Assembly: GCA_000434235.1 (NCBI GenBank)
Contig: FR892016.1
Span: 1 to 32,969, forward strand
Source: Alistipes sp. CAG:268
GTDB lineage: Bacteria; Bacteroidota; Bacteroidia; Bacteroidales; Rikenellaceae
Direction of reading: 5' to 3'
DNA length: 32,969 nucleotides
The position numbers were made by a program, and so were the translations under genes. The notes below the pieces were generated by a model, which saw only the letters and a list, made by a program, of their open reading frames with translations, did no database searches and was not told where the DNA came from. Below are positions 16,822 through 26,881 of this stretch, in pieces. Every line of letters starts with the position of its first letter. Within the stretch, counting starts at the first letter, position 1.

Positions 16822-17721
16822 ATGAGCAAGATTCTGAGAATAAACTGCGTGGGTGATTACAGCCGCTGGGTCGGGCACATCGACCGCCATCCGCTGGTGA
16901 GCGTTATCGACTATGCCGAGGTTTCGCCCATCCGCCACAGTCTGAACAACTACAGCGTCTACGCAATCTTCCTGCGCGACGACGCCAGCGTGGAGCTCGA
17001 CTACGGCTGCGGCCGCTACGACTACAACCAGGGGACATTGCTGTGCGTGGCCCCAGGACAGGTGGGCGGTAAGGAGGACAACGGCGAGCGGGTTTCGATT
17101 ACGGGCTGGGCGCTGCTCTTCCATCCTGATCTGTTGCGCGGCACGCCGCTCGAAAAACAGATCCGCAACTACTCCTTTTTCGACTATCGCGTCAACGAGG
17201 CGCTGCACATGACCGACCGGGAGCATGACATCCTGGTTTCGCTGATGCGCCGGATGCGCGAAGAGCTCGACAACGACCGCGACGCGCAGCAGGATGCCAT
17301 CCTAGTCGGCTACATCGGATTGGTGCTCAACTTCTGCCAGCGCTTCTACAACCGCCAGTTCCAGACCCGCAGGATCGAAAATTCCGACATTCTGGTCCGC
17401 TTCAACCAGCTGCTTGCCGACTATTACGAGCAGCGGCTCCAGCTGACCTTCGGACTGCCCACCGTCCAGTACTGCGCCGATCGGCTGTGTCTTTCGCCCA
17501 ACTACTTCGGCGACGTCATCAAAAAGACGACCGGAGATACGGCCAGCAACCACATCCGCCGGTTCGTGATCCAGCTTGCCAAGGACGGACTCTCCGCCGG
17601 CGAAAGCGTCGCGCAGGTGGCCGACCGCCTCGGATTCGAGTATTCGCAGCACTTCAGCCGCATGTTCCGAAAGCAGGAGGGGATCACTCCGACGGAGTAC
17701 GGCCGCAGGCGGCGCTCCTGA
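16822..17721 (+). CDS. AraC-family transcriptional regulator
   Basis: A 299-residue regulator with an N-terminal sensor region and a C-terminal AraC domain (VQYCADRLCLSPNYFGDVIK and VADRLGFEYSQHFSRMFRKQ followed by Gly-Ile-Thr-Pro-Thr-Glu-Tyr). It ends normally for the family, unlike the AraC protein encoded at 6450. It is divergent from the flavin reductase-monooxygenase fusion, its likely target. The AT-rich mobile scar begins just after its stop. Confidence 0.9.
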   Translation: MSKILRINCVGDYSRWVGHIDRHPLVSVIDYAEVSPIRHSLNNYSVYAIFLRDDASVELDYGCGRYDYNQGTLLCVAPGQVGGKEDNGERVSITGWALLFHPDLLRGTPLEKQIRNYSFFDYRVNEALHMTDREHDILVSLMRRMREELDNDRDAQQDAILVGYIGLVLNFCQRFYNRQFQTRRIENSDILVRFNQLLADYYEQRLQLTFGLPTVQYCADRLCLSPNYFGDVIKKTTGDTASNHIRRFVIQLAKDGLSAGESVAQVADRLGFEYSQHFSRMFRKQEGITPTEYGRRRRS

Positions 17722-18173
17722 CAAACAGATTACTACAACGACCACAATCACTCTGCCATTCCAAATATTTTTGTAGGACATCGTCTTGTATACGACTTGT
17801 AAAAACAGAATCCGGAAAGGATAATTCATACTTAAACGAACGCATGAACCCCACCCTCCACAAATCATATGCAGAGATATCTAGGCCGAGTTGCGCCTTG
17901 TTATCTGCCATTTTTCTCATATAATCAAGAATTGCGATAAAATTATTTTGCTACAAGAGGAAGAGAAGACGTTGAAAAATTAGAATTTGCATCAGAATCG
18001 ATGTATGATGAATTTGGATGGAATCTGTAATCTTTTTATTTTTGTCCAATAAAAAGCGTTCTTTCCGGCTATACAGAATCGAGTGATTCAGAGAATGTCG
18101 CTCGTCTCCAAATCGTTACCTATAGAATAATCTGTCTCTGTAAGCGTCTTATATTCAATGCTGATTATTGAGG
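17722..18173. other. AT-rich scar without a convincing gene
   Basis: This 450-base stretch is visibly AT-richer than its left neighbour. On the plus strand a frame from 17869 reads protein-like to a TAA at 17938-17940 and continues as 29 residues to 18030, like a small gene broken by a stop. On the minus strand an open frame ends near 18090 and meets the truncated recombinase near 18185. I recognise none of these and treat them as remnants joined by deletion. No tRNA gene or clear attachment-site duplication is visible. Confidence 0.45.
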
Positions 18174-19322
18174 CTAATGCCTTGCCAGGTGCATGGTCAA
18201 ATTAAAAGGGAGTCCTATTTTATTGCCAACCTCATTTAGTGAGGTCTGTAAGATTCGATTCTTTGATTTGATCTTTTTATCTAGTAGAGCAGCATCACTT
18301 GTATCAAATGTGGAATCAAGAAGGCTGAAAACAAAGCGTTTATTCAAGTTCTTTTCTTGCCACCGTTTCAGAATATCCATAGCCGCATCAGTCAGAGGAA
18401 TTGTGTGAGGTACTTTCCCTTTAACAAGGTTTTTGGATAATTCATGCTGTTCCCAATCAATGTGAGACCACTCCAGTGTGACAATGTCTGATACACGCAA
18501 ACCACAAGCGTGAAAGGCAAAGAGAAACATGTCCATGATTTCACGAGTCCTGTTGAACTTGACTTTGGAATACAAATCCACAAATTGCTGCATCTGTTCC
18601 TCTGTCAGATAGCGAACTTCACTATCTTCAACTTCAGACCGATATTGCCGCTCTTTCAGGTCAAAGTAGGACTGTTTGATTTGTGCTGATACCTTTGCCG
18701 ATAACAAGTCATTGTCTGTGGCATACATGGCAGCTTTAATAAGAGGAGTCAGCATTTTGTTGATTCCTTCTTTGGTATTACCTCGTTTGATGCAGTATGT
18801 CTTATATTTTTCTATCAGATCAATTGTTAAGTCAGTTAAATAAATAATGCCTTCCCCCGTTTGCTCAGACAAGAAGCGTTGAAATTTCTTGATATAGCGA
18901 TCCCCATTATAGTAGGTTGAATAGGACAGTTTCTCCAAATCATACCGCTGCTGATTGTATTCCGTAGCGTATTGAATAAAATCAATCTTCTTGGGGTCAT
19001 TTTGTTGAGCGAACTCACCCTTGAGCATCTTACGAACAATATCTGCCGTCAGGTGCCCTTCATATGCCATGATTTGCTCATCCACTTTTTCCCGTTGCAA
19101 TTTCAACTGATTGTTCAGTCGTACTGCAGCGGGATTTTTGCTTTTTACAGTTTGCGTCTTACTGTCCCAATCGTCAGGTTTAACAAAAATATCCGTGGTA
19201 ATGGTGACAGGTGTTGTGTTGATGTTATAACAAAGATATAGGGCGACTTTACCCTCTTTATTGGGTTTCTTGTTTTTGATGACAATGTTCCCTGTTGGGA
19301 ATTTTGACTTTACGCGCCCCAT
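18174..19322 (-). pseudogene. Truncated tyrosine recombinase (integrase)
   Basis: A 382-residue protein with the architecture of Bacteroidetes phage-like or conjugative-element integrases: an N-terminal arm-binding region (about 1-95), a SAM-like core-binding domain (about 115-215) and the start of the catalytic domain with Ala-Cys-Gly-Leu-Arg-Val-Ser-Asp-Ile (first catalytic Arg) and the His-Leu-Ala-Arg-His box. The reading frame stops exactly after that box. The remaining 60-80 residues, including the second His/Trp and the nucleophilic Tyr, are missing, so it should not recombine DNA. Codon use is AT-rich, unlike the neighbours, consistent with transfer. It may be transcribed from a -7 element at 19353-19360. 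Confidence 0.88.
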
Positions 19323-19352
19323 ATTCTATGTTATTTATCGTGGATGAACACA

Positions 19353-19360
19353 CAAATATA
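19353..19360 (-). promoter_or_regulatory. -7 promoter element of the truncated integrase
   Basis: TATATTTG on the minus strand about 30 bases before the integrase start. A -33 box at the ideal spacing is not clear. Confidence 0.5.
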
Positions 19361-19408
19361 GGTAGATTATTAGAAAGTTTATATACCTGAACTATACTTT
19401 TTAATATG

Positions 19409-19433
19409 AAAAATGCGACCCGTAGGTCGCATT
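19409..19433 (-). terminator. Rho-independent terminator of the DUF2795 gene
   Basis: A 9-bp stem (19412-19420 with 19425-19433) with a 4-base loop, followed on the minus strand by a T run (19413 down to 19409). It lies about 50 bases beyond the small gene's stop codon. Confidence 0.85.
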
Positions 19434-19482
19434 AGCAAGTTTTTAAAAGGCGTATTCTGAGGTATTTACCTCCAAAATAGGC

Positions 19483-19704
19483 TTAATACTCCTCCTCGTT
19501 GAAGAAGAAGTCGTCCTTTGAGGGGTAGTCGGGCCAGATGTCCTCGATCGATTCGTAGATATCGCCTTCGTCTTCTATCTCCTGCAGGTTTTCAAGCACT
19601 TCGAGCGGAGCACCGGACCGCACGGCGTAGTCGATCAACTCCTCTTTCGTTGCGGGCCAGGGTGCATCTTCGAGTTTTGATGCCAGTTCAAGTGTCCAGT
19701 ACAT
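19483..19704 (-). CDS. Small DUF2795-family protein
   Basis: A 73-residue acidic protein beginning MYWTLELASKLEDAPWPATK, with a motif resembling the DUF2795 family of small Bacteroidetes proteins: Pro-Ala-Thr-Lys-Glu-Glu-Leu-Ile-Asp-Tyr-Ala, then a Glu/Asp-rich tail with Tyr and Trp. Function is unknown. It is a complete single-gene unit with its own promoter (19783-19812), an approximately 70-base leader carrying a small hairpin, and a terminator at 19409-19433. Confidence 0.85.
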   Translation of the reverse strand: MYWTLELASKLEDAPWPATKEELIDYAVRSGAPLEVLENLQEIEDEGDIYESIEDIWPDYPSKDDFFFNEEEY

Positions 19705-19752
19705 GGTCTAAAGTTTTTAAGTTCTGAAAAATCAGCTTGTTCCGTGGTTTGT

Positions 19753-19775
19753 GTCCTGCTTTGCCCCAACAGGAC
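19753..19775 (-). other. Hairpin in the DUF2795 mRNA leader
   Basis: Six-bp perfect stem (19753-19758 with 19770-19775) with an 11-base G-rich loop on the transcript, close to the predicted 5' end. It could stabilise the message. No further regulatory structure is evident. Confidence 0.4.
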
Positions 19776-19782
19776 CGATGTG

Positions 19783-19812
19783 CAAAAGTATAAAAAAAAA
19801 CAGAAAAACAAA
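19783..19812 (-). promoter_or_regulatory. Promoter of the DUF2795 gene
   Basis: On the minus strand TTTG (19812-19809) and TACTTTTG (19790-19783) are separated by 18 bases, much of it a T tract, giving a good Bacteroidetes promoter. Confidence 0.65.
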
Positions 19813-19911
19813 GGAAAAACGGAAAAACATCCCGTAAAGGATGTGTGTCCGTTGATTATCAATGTGTTGTGCGAAACTTTTGCATGCTTGCGAACCGAAA
19901 CTCCGCCTCGG

Positions 19912-20676
19912 TCACTTCACGGCCGTGTAGAACAGGTCGAAGCACTCTTCGCCGACCGGGCCGATGCGGTAGTCGTCCATGCGGATCGAGGTCGTGAGGT
20001 CGGTATTCTGCCGGAGCAGCCTGCGGCGGTTGAGGCGGTTGAGCAGGTCGTAGGGCAGTTGCAGCATCCAGCGGGGCAGGCGGTGCTGCAGGTCGAGCAG
20101 ATCGAAGCGCGTGATGCGCTCGACCGAACGTCGGTTCTCCTCGTAGTAGTCCATGACCTTCCCGTTGCCGAAGACCCCGAGCGCCTCGACCTCGGAGAAC
20201 GGACCGAGCAGCAGCCGGCGCAACTCCTCGGGCGTGTATTCGCGCACGTGCCACGGGTTGCGCGTCAGCGACATCGGGGCGTTGGGCGTCGTCACGAGAA
20301 ACCGCCCTCCGGGCCGGAGGACACGGTGTATTTCGGCGACGAATGCTCTATCGTCGCGGATGTGTTCGATGACCTGGAACGAGATCACCCAGTCGAACGA
20401 GGCGTCGCGAAAGGGCAGGGGAGGCACCACGGCCTCGAGGAACGTGACGTCCCCGCGTGCGAGCAACTCCTCCTGCGGGCGGTGCTTGTCGATGGTGACG
20501 AACCGCCGGGCGTGCGGTGCGACGAGTTCGATGCCGTACCCCGATCCGGTGCCGATTTCGAGCACCTCGCCGCCGATGCGTTCGGCCGCGGCACAGTAGG
20601 CCAGCCGCGAACGCTGGAAGACGAAGTTGTCCGAGGCCTCGACCGAGACCCGTTCCGCGGTGTTAATCTTCGCCAT
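19912..20676 (-). CDS. Class I SAM-dependent methyltransferase
   Basis: A 254-residue Rossmann-fold methyltransferase. Motif I is VLEIGTGSGYGIE (about 37-49), an acidic residue ends strand 2 (VTIDKH), and the segment FDWVISFQVIEHI followed by RVLRPGGRFLVTTPN is typical of the Methyltransf_11 group. The C-terminal 90 residues, rich in Arg and Leu, probably contact the substrate, which I cannot name. Its start overlaps the CvfB-like gene by 14 bases, so the two are translationally linked. Confidence 0.9.
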   Translation of the reverse strand: MAKINTAERVSVEASDNFVFQRSRLAYCAAAERIGGEVLEIGTGSGYGIELVAPHARRFVTIDKHRPQEELLARGDVTFLEAVVPPLPFRDASFDWVISFQVIEHIRDDRAFVAEIHRVLRPGGRFLVTTPNAPMSLTRNPWHVREYTPEELRRLLLGPFSEVEALGVFGNGKVMDYYEENRRSVERITRFDLLDLQHRLPRWMLQLPYDLLNRLNRRRLLRQNTDLTTSIRMDDYRIGPVGEECFDLFYTAVK

Positions 20677-21514
20677 GGCCTGCGTTGGTTTCGATTCCGC
20701 CCTCCGTCAGTGTTACCTCGCCGCTGCGCAGCAGCATGCCCAGCGAGCGCTTGAATACCTTCTTGCTCATCTGCACCGTGCGTGCGATCTCCTCGGGCGA
20801 GCTGTCGTCGTTGAGCGGCAGCCTTCCGCCGTGCTCGCGCAGGATGCGGAGCAGCTCCTGCGCCGAATCCTTCACCTGCGCAAATCCCGTCTGCTGGAGG
20901 CTGATGTCGATGCGGTTGTCCTCGGTGATGCGGCGGACGTATCCCGTCAGGGCGTCGCCTACGGCCACCGGGCGGAAGAGCTGGTTGTTGTATATCATGC
21001 CCCAGTGACGGTTCTCGACCACCACGCGGTATCCGATCTCGCTCTGCGAGGCGACGACGATCCGCACCTGCTGGTGGGGGCGTACCGTGATGACCTCGTT
21101 GTCGATGAACCCGCGCAGCTTCATCGTGGCCACGCAGCGTCCCGTGACGTTGTCCTCGTAGAGATAGACCACGTAGCGGTGCCCGACCACCACGCCTCCC
21201 TGCTGGTTGCGGTTCGGCAGGAAGAGGTCCTTGCCGTGCAGGCCCCAGTCGAGGAAGGCCCCGTGCTGGGTCTTGTCTACCACGCGCAGCGCCCCGACCT
21301 CGCCGACCTGCAGCAGCGGGCGTTCGGTCGTGGCCACGAGCCGGTCCTCCGAGTCGTGGTATACGAACACCTCCTTTGCGTCGCCGGTCTTGTCGGCCAG
21401 CGAGGTGTAACGGTTCGGCAGGAGCACCTCGTTGTGCTCCTCGTCGGCCAGGTAGAGTCCGTAGTCGGAGGTCCGGCTGACGGTCAGGGTCTGAATGCGT
21501 CCGGCTTTGATCAT
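20663..21514 (-). CDS. CvfB-like S1-domain RNA-binding protein
   Basis: A 283-residue protein resembling CvfB/YitL: several S1-type beta-barrel segments (GLYLADEEHNEVLLPNRY; GAFLDWGLHGKDLFLPNRNQ; a third barrel around 150-210 with IDISLQQTGF) and a C-terminal winged helix (about 220-270). In staphylococci CvfB affects virulence gene expression through RNA; a general RNA-binding regulatory role is likely here. It is first in a two-gene operon with the methyltransferase and has a consensus promoter at 21555-21586. Confidence 0.88.
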   Translation of the reverse strand: MIKAGRIQTLTVSRTSDYGLYLADEEHNEVLLPNRYTSLADKTGDAKEVFVYHDSEDRLVATTERPLLQVGEVGALRVVDKTQHGAFLDWGLHGKDLFLPNRNQQGGVVVGHRYVVYLYEDNVTGRCVATMKLRGFIDNEVITVRPHQQVRIVVASQSEIGYRVVVENRHWGMIYNNQLFRPVAVGDALTGYVRRITEDNRIDISLQQTGFAQVKDSAQELLRILREHGGRLPLNDDSSPEEIARTVQMSKKVFKRSLGMLLRSGEVTLTEGGIETNAGHGED

Positions 21515-21554
21515 CTTTTTCGTCGTCGTTTGCGGGGGTAACCCCTCCGGGCTG

Positions 21555-21586
21555 CAAAATTACGTTTTATTTCGTGCGAATCCAAA
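21555..21586 (-). promoter_or_regulatory. Promoter of the CvfB-methyltransferase operon
   Basis: On the minus strand TTTG (21586-21583) and TAATTTTG (21562-21555) are separated by exactly 20 bases. The start codon follows about 40 bases later. Confidence 0.8.
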
Positions 21587-21621
21587 CCCGCCGGGGTGCG
21601 ATTCCGAAAAACGGCGCGGAA

Positions 21622-21653
21622 TTTGGCCGTGCGGCCGAAAACCGCTAATTTTA
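21622..21653 (+). promoter_or_regulatory. Promoter of the amidase gene
   Basis: TTTG at 21622-21625 and TAATTTTA at 21646-21653 are separated by 20 bases. The promoter is divergent from the CvfB promoter, with 35 bases between the two -33 boxes, and gives a leader of about 100 bases. Confidence 0.65.
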
Positions 21654-21758
21654 TTCCCCCGGAGCACGGGCCGTCGCTCCGCGCCGCAGCCCGTGCCGCC
21701 CGACCTCCGCCGTGCGGGGTGGGCCCTGAAGTGCGCGGAGCGGCAAAAACCGAAGCCT

Positions 21759-22523
21759 ATGGAAATGCGTATCGCCGTCTGCCAGACGGACATGGAGTGG
21801 ATGAACCCCGAGCGGAACCTCGAGCGGCTCGAGCCGCTTGTTGCCGGAGCCGGGGCCGACCTGGTGCTGCTGCCCGAGATGTTCGCCACGGGCTTCGTGC
21901 TCCGGGCCGCGGAGGCGGCCGAACCGGACGGCGGTCCGATTGCCGCGACGCTGCAGCGCTGGGCACGCCGTTACGGATGCGCCCTTGCCGGGAGCCTCGC
22001 CGTCTCGGAGAACGGCCGCTTCTTCAACCGCATGCTCTTCGTCTACCCGTCGGGCGAGTGTGCCCGCTACGACAAACGCCACCTCTTCGCCCCGGGCGGC
22101 GAGGCCGATGAATATACGCCCGGCGACCGCCGCGTTGTGGTCACCTACCGCGGCGTGCGCTTCCTGCTGCTGGTCTGCTACGACCTCCGCTTTCCGGTCT
22201 GGAGCCGCTCGCGCGACGACTACGACGCCATCCTCTGCTGCGCCTCGTGGCCCGCATCGCGCCGCGACGTCTGGCGTACGCTGCTGCGTGCCCGGGCCAT
22301 CGAGAACCAGTGCTTCGTGGCCGGGGCCAACCGCACGGGCCGCGACCCCGTGTCGCTCTATTCGGGCGATTCGGTGCTGCTCGACTGCCGCGGCCGGGCA
22401 CTTGCCGAGGCGGGGTCTGATCCCGCGACGCTCGTCTCGTCGTTCGACCTCGGGGCGCAGCGCCTTTTCCGCGAGAAATTCCCCGCCTGGCGCGATGCCG
22501 ATGACTTCCGCCTGCTTCTCTGA
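21759..22523 (+). CDS. Omega-amidase/nitrilase-like carbon-nitrogen hydrolase
   Basis: A 254-residue member of the nitrilase superfamily, closest in outline to YafV/Nit2-type omega-amidases that hydrolyse alpha-ketoglutaramate or alpha-ketosuccinamate. The Glu-Lys-Cys catalytic triad is visible: Glu in [12 protein letters not shown], Lys in ARYDKRHLF, and Cys in [11 protein letters not shown]. The start at 21759 fits the family N-terminus ([14 protein letters not shown]); a Met six bases later is an alternative. It has its own promoter and precedes uvrA by 110 bases. I am confident of the family; the exact substrate is inferred. Confidence 0.9.
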   Translation: MEMRIAVCQTDMEWMNPERNLERLEPLVAGAGADLVLLPEMFATGFVLRAAEAAEPDGGPIAATLQRWARRYGCALAGSLAVSENGRFFNRMLFVYPSGECARYDKRHLFAPGGEADEYTPGDRRVVVTYRGVRFLLLVCYDLRFPVWSRSRDDYDAILCCASWPASRRDVWRTLLRARAIENQCFVAGANRTGRDPVSLYSGDSVLLDCRGRALAEAGSDPATLVSSFDLGAQRLFREKFPAWRDADDFRLLL

Positions 22524-22533
22524 TTGCGCCTCC

Positions 22534-22564
22534 TTGTTTTTCCCCGCCGAAAGTCGTATCTTTA
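22534..22564 (+). promoter_or_regulatory. Promoter of uvrA
   Basis: TTG at 22534-22536 and TATCTTTA at 22557-22564 are separated by 20 bases. Transcription near 22570 would place the stable hairpin 22575-22619 at the very 5' end of the message. Confidence 0.65.
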
Positions 22565-22574
22565 CGCGCTGATT

Positions 22575-22619
22575 CGCACCGCAGGCTCCGGGGCCCGAAG
22601 CCCCGCCTTTCGCGGTGCG
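22575..22619 (+). other. Stable hairpin in the uvrA leader
   Basis: An 8-bp outer stem (22575-22582 with 22612-22619), a 3-bp middle stem (22583-22585 with 22606-22608) and a 6-bp inner stem (22589-22594 with 22600-22605) stack into one long GC-rich hairpin. It ends only 14 bases before the uvrA start codon and lacks a T run, so it looks more like a translation-influencing leader than a terminator. Confidence 0.55.
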
Positions 22620-22633
22620 GCCGACCGAACACG

Positions 22634-25480
<2,847 letters not shown>

Positions 25481-25533
25481 CGCGATTCGGGCACCGGATT
25501 TGCTTTTCATGGCCGTACACAAACTTATGAGCT

Positions 25534-26076
25534 ATGAAAAGAACAATCATTATCTTGCTGGGGCTGCTGTCGTGCATGGCCGTCCTCTCCGTGATCGGGC
25601 AGAAGAAGGTGCTCTCGCCGAAGGAAGAGCGCCGCGAAGTCCGCGAGAAGCGGCGTGCCGAGCGCATCGCCAACTACACGAAGTCGATGGACTCGCTCGT
25701 GCTGTCGCGCAATTTCCAGTTCAATCCGCAGACGATGCAGCGCCAGCCGGCCGGCCCGATGCGTCAGATTATGAACCCCGAGTTCAGCGTGGGCGTCTGG
25801 GACGGTACGGTGGATGTCTGCCTGCCCTACGTGAAGGGGTATGTGGCTCCCTATTACGTGACGGTGCTCAACTACACGCTGCCGAGCGTCCAGGGCTATA
25901 CGGCCGAACAGACGCACGAGGGGTGGATGGTGACCTTCTCTTCGTCGATGTTCACCGCCTCGACCTATACCTTCACCTTCGAGATCTTCACCCGCACGGG
26001 CGGCGCCAACCTGACGATCACCAATCCGTGGTACAACCCCGTGCAGTACACCGGTACGATCTCGCAGCTCTACTGA
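25534..26076 (+). CDS. DUF4251-family secreted protein
   Basis: A 180-residue exported protein with an N-terminal hydrophobic signal (MKRTIIILLGLLSCMAVLSV), a Lys/Arg/Glu-rich helical segment (about 25-48, KEERREVREKRRAERIANY) and a beta-rich domain (about 55-178) with the NPEFSVGVWDGTVDVCLPY segment typical of DUF4251 proteins of Bacteroidales. Function is unknown; it is probably periplasmic or loosely envelope-bound. It begins 53 bases after uvrA and may be cotranscribed with it, ending at the terminator 26165-26196. Confidence 0.87.
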   Translation: MKRTIIILLGLLSCMAVLSVIGQKKVLSPKEERREVREKRRAERIANYTKSMDSLVLSRNFQFNPQTMQRQPAGPMRQIMNPEFSVGVWDGTVDVCLPYVKGYVAPYYVTVLNYTLPSVQGYTAEQTHEGWMVTFSSSMFTASTYTFTFEIFTRTGGANLTITNPWYNPVQYTGTISQLY

Positions 26077-26164
26077 CCGCCTGCGGGACCGTTGCTTCGG
26101 GCGGGCGTCCACTCCCGACTCCACACGTCCCGTCCGGTGCCGCCCGCGGGTTTTGCCCGAAACG

Positions 26165-26196
26165 AAAGCCGCCCCGCATCTGTGCGGGACGGCTTT
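26165..26196. terminator. Bidirectional terminator between DUF4251 gene and ispF
   Basis: A 14-pair hairpin with one mismatch (26165-26178 with about 26183-26196, 4-base loop) flanked by A on the left and T on the right. It lies between convergent genes and can serve both. Confidence 0.7.
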
Positions 26197-26220
26197 ATAT
26201 ATAGGAACTCCCCGTTCCGG

Positions 26221-26700
26221 TCAGGGTCGGAAGATCAGCGCCACGGCCGATACCGACACCCCCTCCTCACGGCCTTCGAATCCGAGCCGTTCGGTGGTTG
26301 TCGCCTTTACCGATACGCGGTCCACGGCAACCCCCATCGCCTCGGCCATCGCTGCGCGCATGGCGTCGATGTGGGGGCGGAGTTTCGGGCGCTGCATGCG
26401 GATCGTGCAGTCGATGTTTCCCACCTCGTAACCCCGCTCGCGGAGCAGGGCGACCACCCGCTGCAGCAGGATCTTCGAGTCGATGCCCTTGAAATCGTCC
26501 GACGTGTCGGGGAAGTGGAGCCCGATATCGCCCAGCGCCGCGGCACCCAGCAGGGCGTCGCATACGGCATGTATCGCCACGTCACCGTCCGAGTGGGCGA
26601 CACATCCTTTCTCGTGGGGAATCTCGATGCCCCCCAGTACTAGCCGCAGCCCCTCCCTGAGGGCATGCACGTCGTATCCGTGTCCGATTCTGAAATCCAT
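26221..26700 (-). CDS. ispF: 2-C-methyl-D-erythritol 2,4-cyclodiphosphate synthase
   Basis: A 159-residue enzyme of the non-mevalonate isoprenoid pathway that converts CDP-methylerythritol 2-phosphate to the cyclic diphosphate, releasing CMP. The zinc site is seen in GHGYDVHAL (Asp and His) and the metal/active-site segment in AHSDGDVAIHAVCDALLGA. The GDIGLHFPDT and KATTTERLGFEGR segments are family hallmarks. Length is normal. It is a single gene with a -7 element at 26726-26733. Cytoplasmic; trimeric in known homologues. Confidence 0.97.
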   Translation of the reverse strand: MDFRIGHGYDVHALREGLRLVLGGIEIPHEKGCVAHSDGDVAIHAVCDALLGAAALGDIGLHFPDTSDDFKGIDSKILLQRVVALLRERGYEVGNIDCTIRMQRPKLRPHIDAMRAAMAEAMGVAVDRVSVKATTTERLGFEGREEGVSVSAVALIFRP

Positions 26701-26725
26701 TGCGAAATCGTGTCCTTTTTTTCGG

Positions 26726-26733
26726 TAAAGGTA
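26726..26733 (-). promoter_or_regulatory. -7 promoter element of ispF
   Basis: TACCTTTA on the minus strand, 25 bases before the start, is a variant of TAnnTTTG seen also before uvrA and glnA. No good -33 box is seen. Confidence 0.45.
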
Positions 26734-26795
26734 TGCAAAAAATCCGTAAATCGGCTTCCGGAGAGGAAATGATGCAAAAAAAATGCGGCGAGGTG

Positions 26796-26825
26796 TTGTG
26801 TGGATATTAATTTTTTGTATCTTTA
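26796..26825 (+). promoter_or_regulatory. Promoter of the glutamine synthetase gene
   Basis: TTG at 26796-26798 and TATCTTTA at 26818-26825 are separated by 19 bases. Transcription would begin near 26832, about 50 bases before the start. Confidence 0.65.
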
Positions 26826-26881
26826 TCGAGGTTTTGCATTTCGAATTGAAAGAAAACCGAACCTAAAACTTCAAGAACGAT

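Noticed and set aside
17684..17920. Minus-strand frame of 78 codons with protein-like composition
   Set aside because: It overlaps the end of the AraC gene, has no ribosome-binding site or recognisable domain, and lies in a scar region where several remnants are expected.
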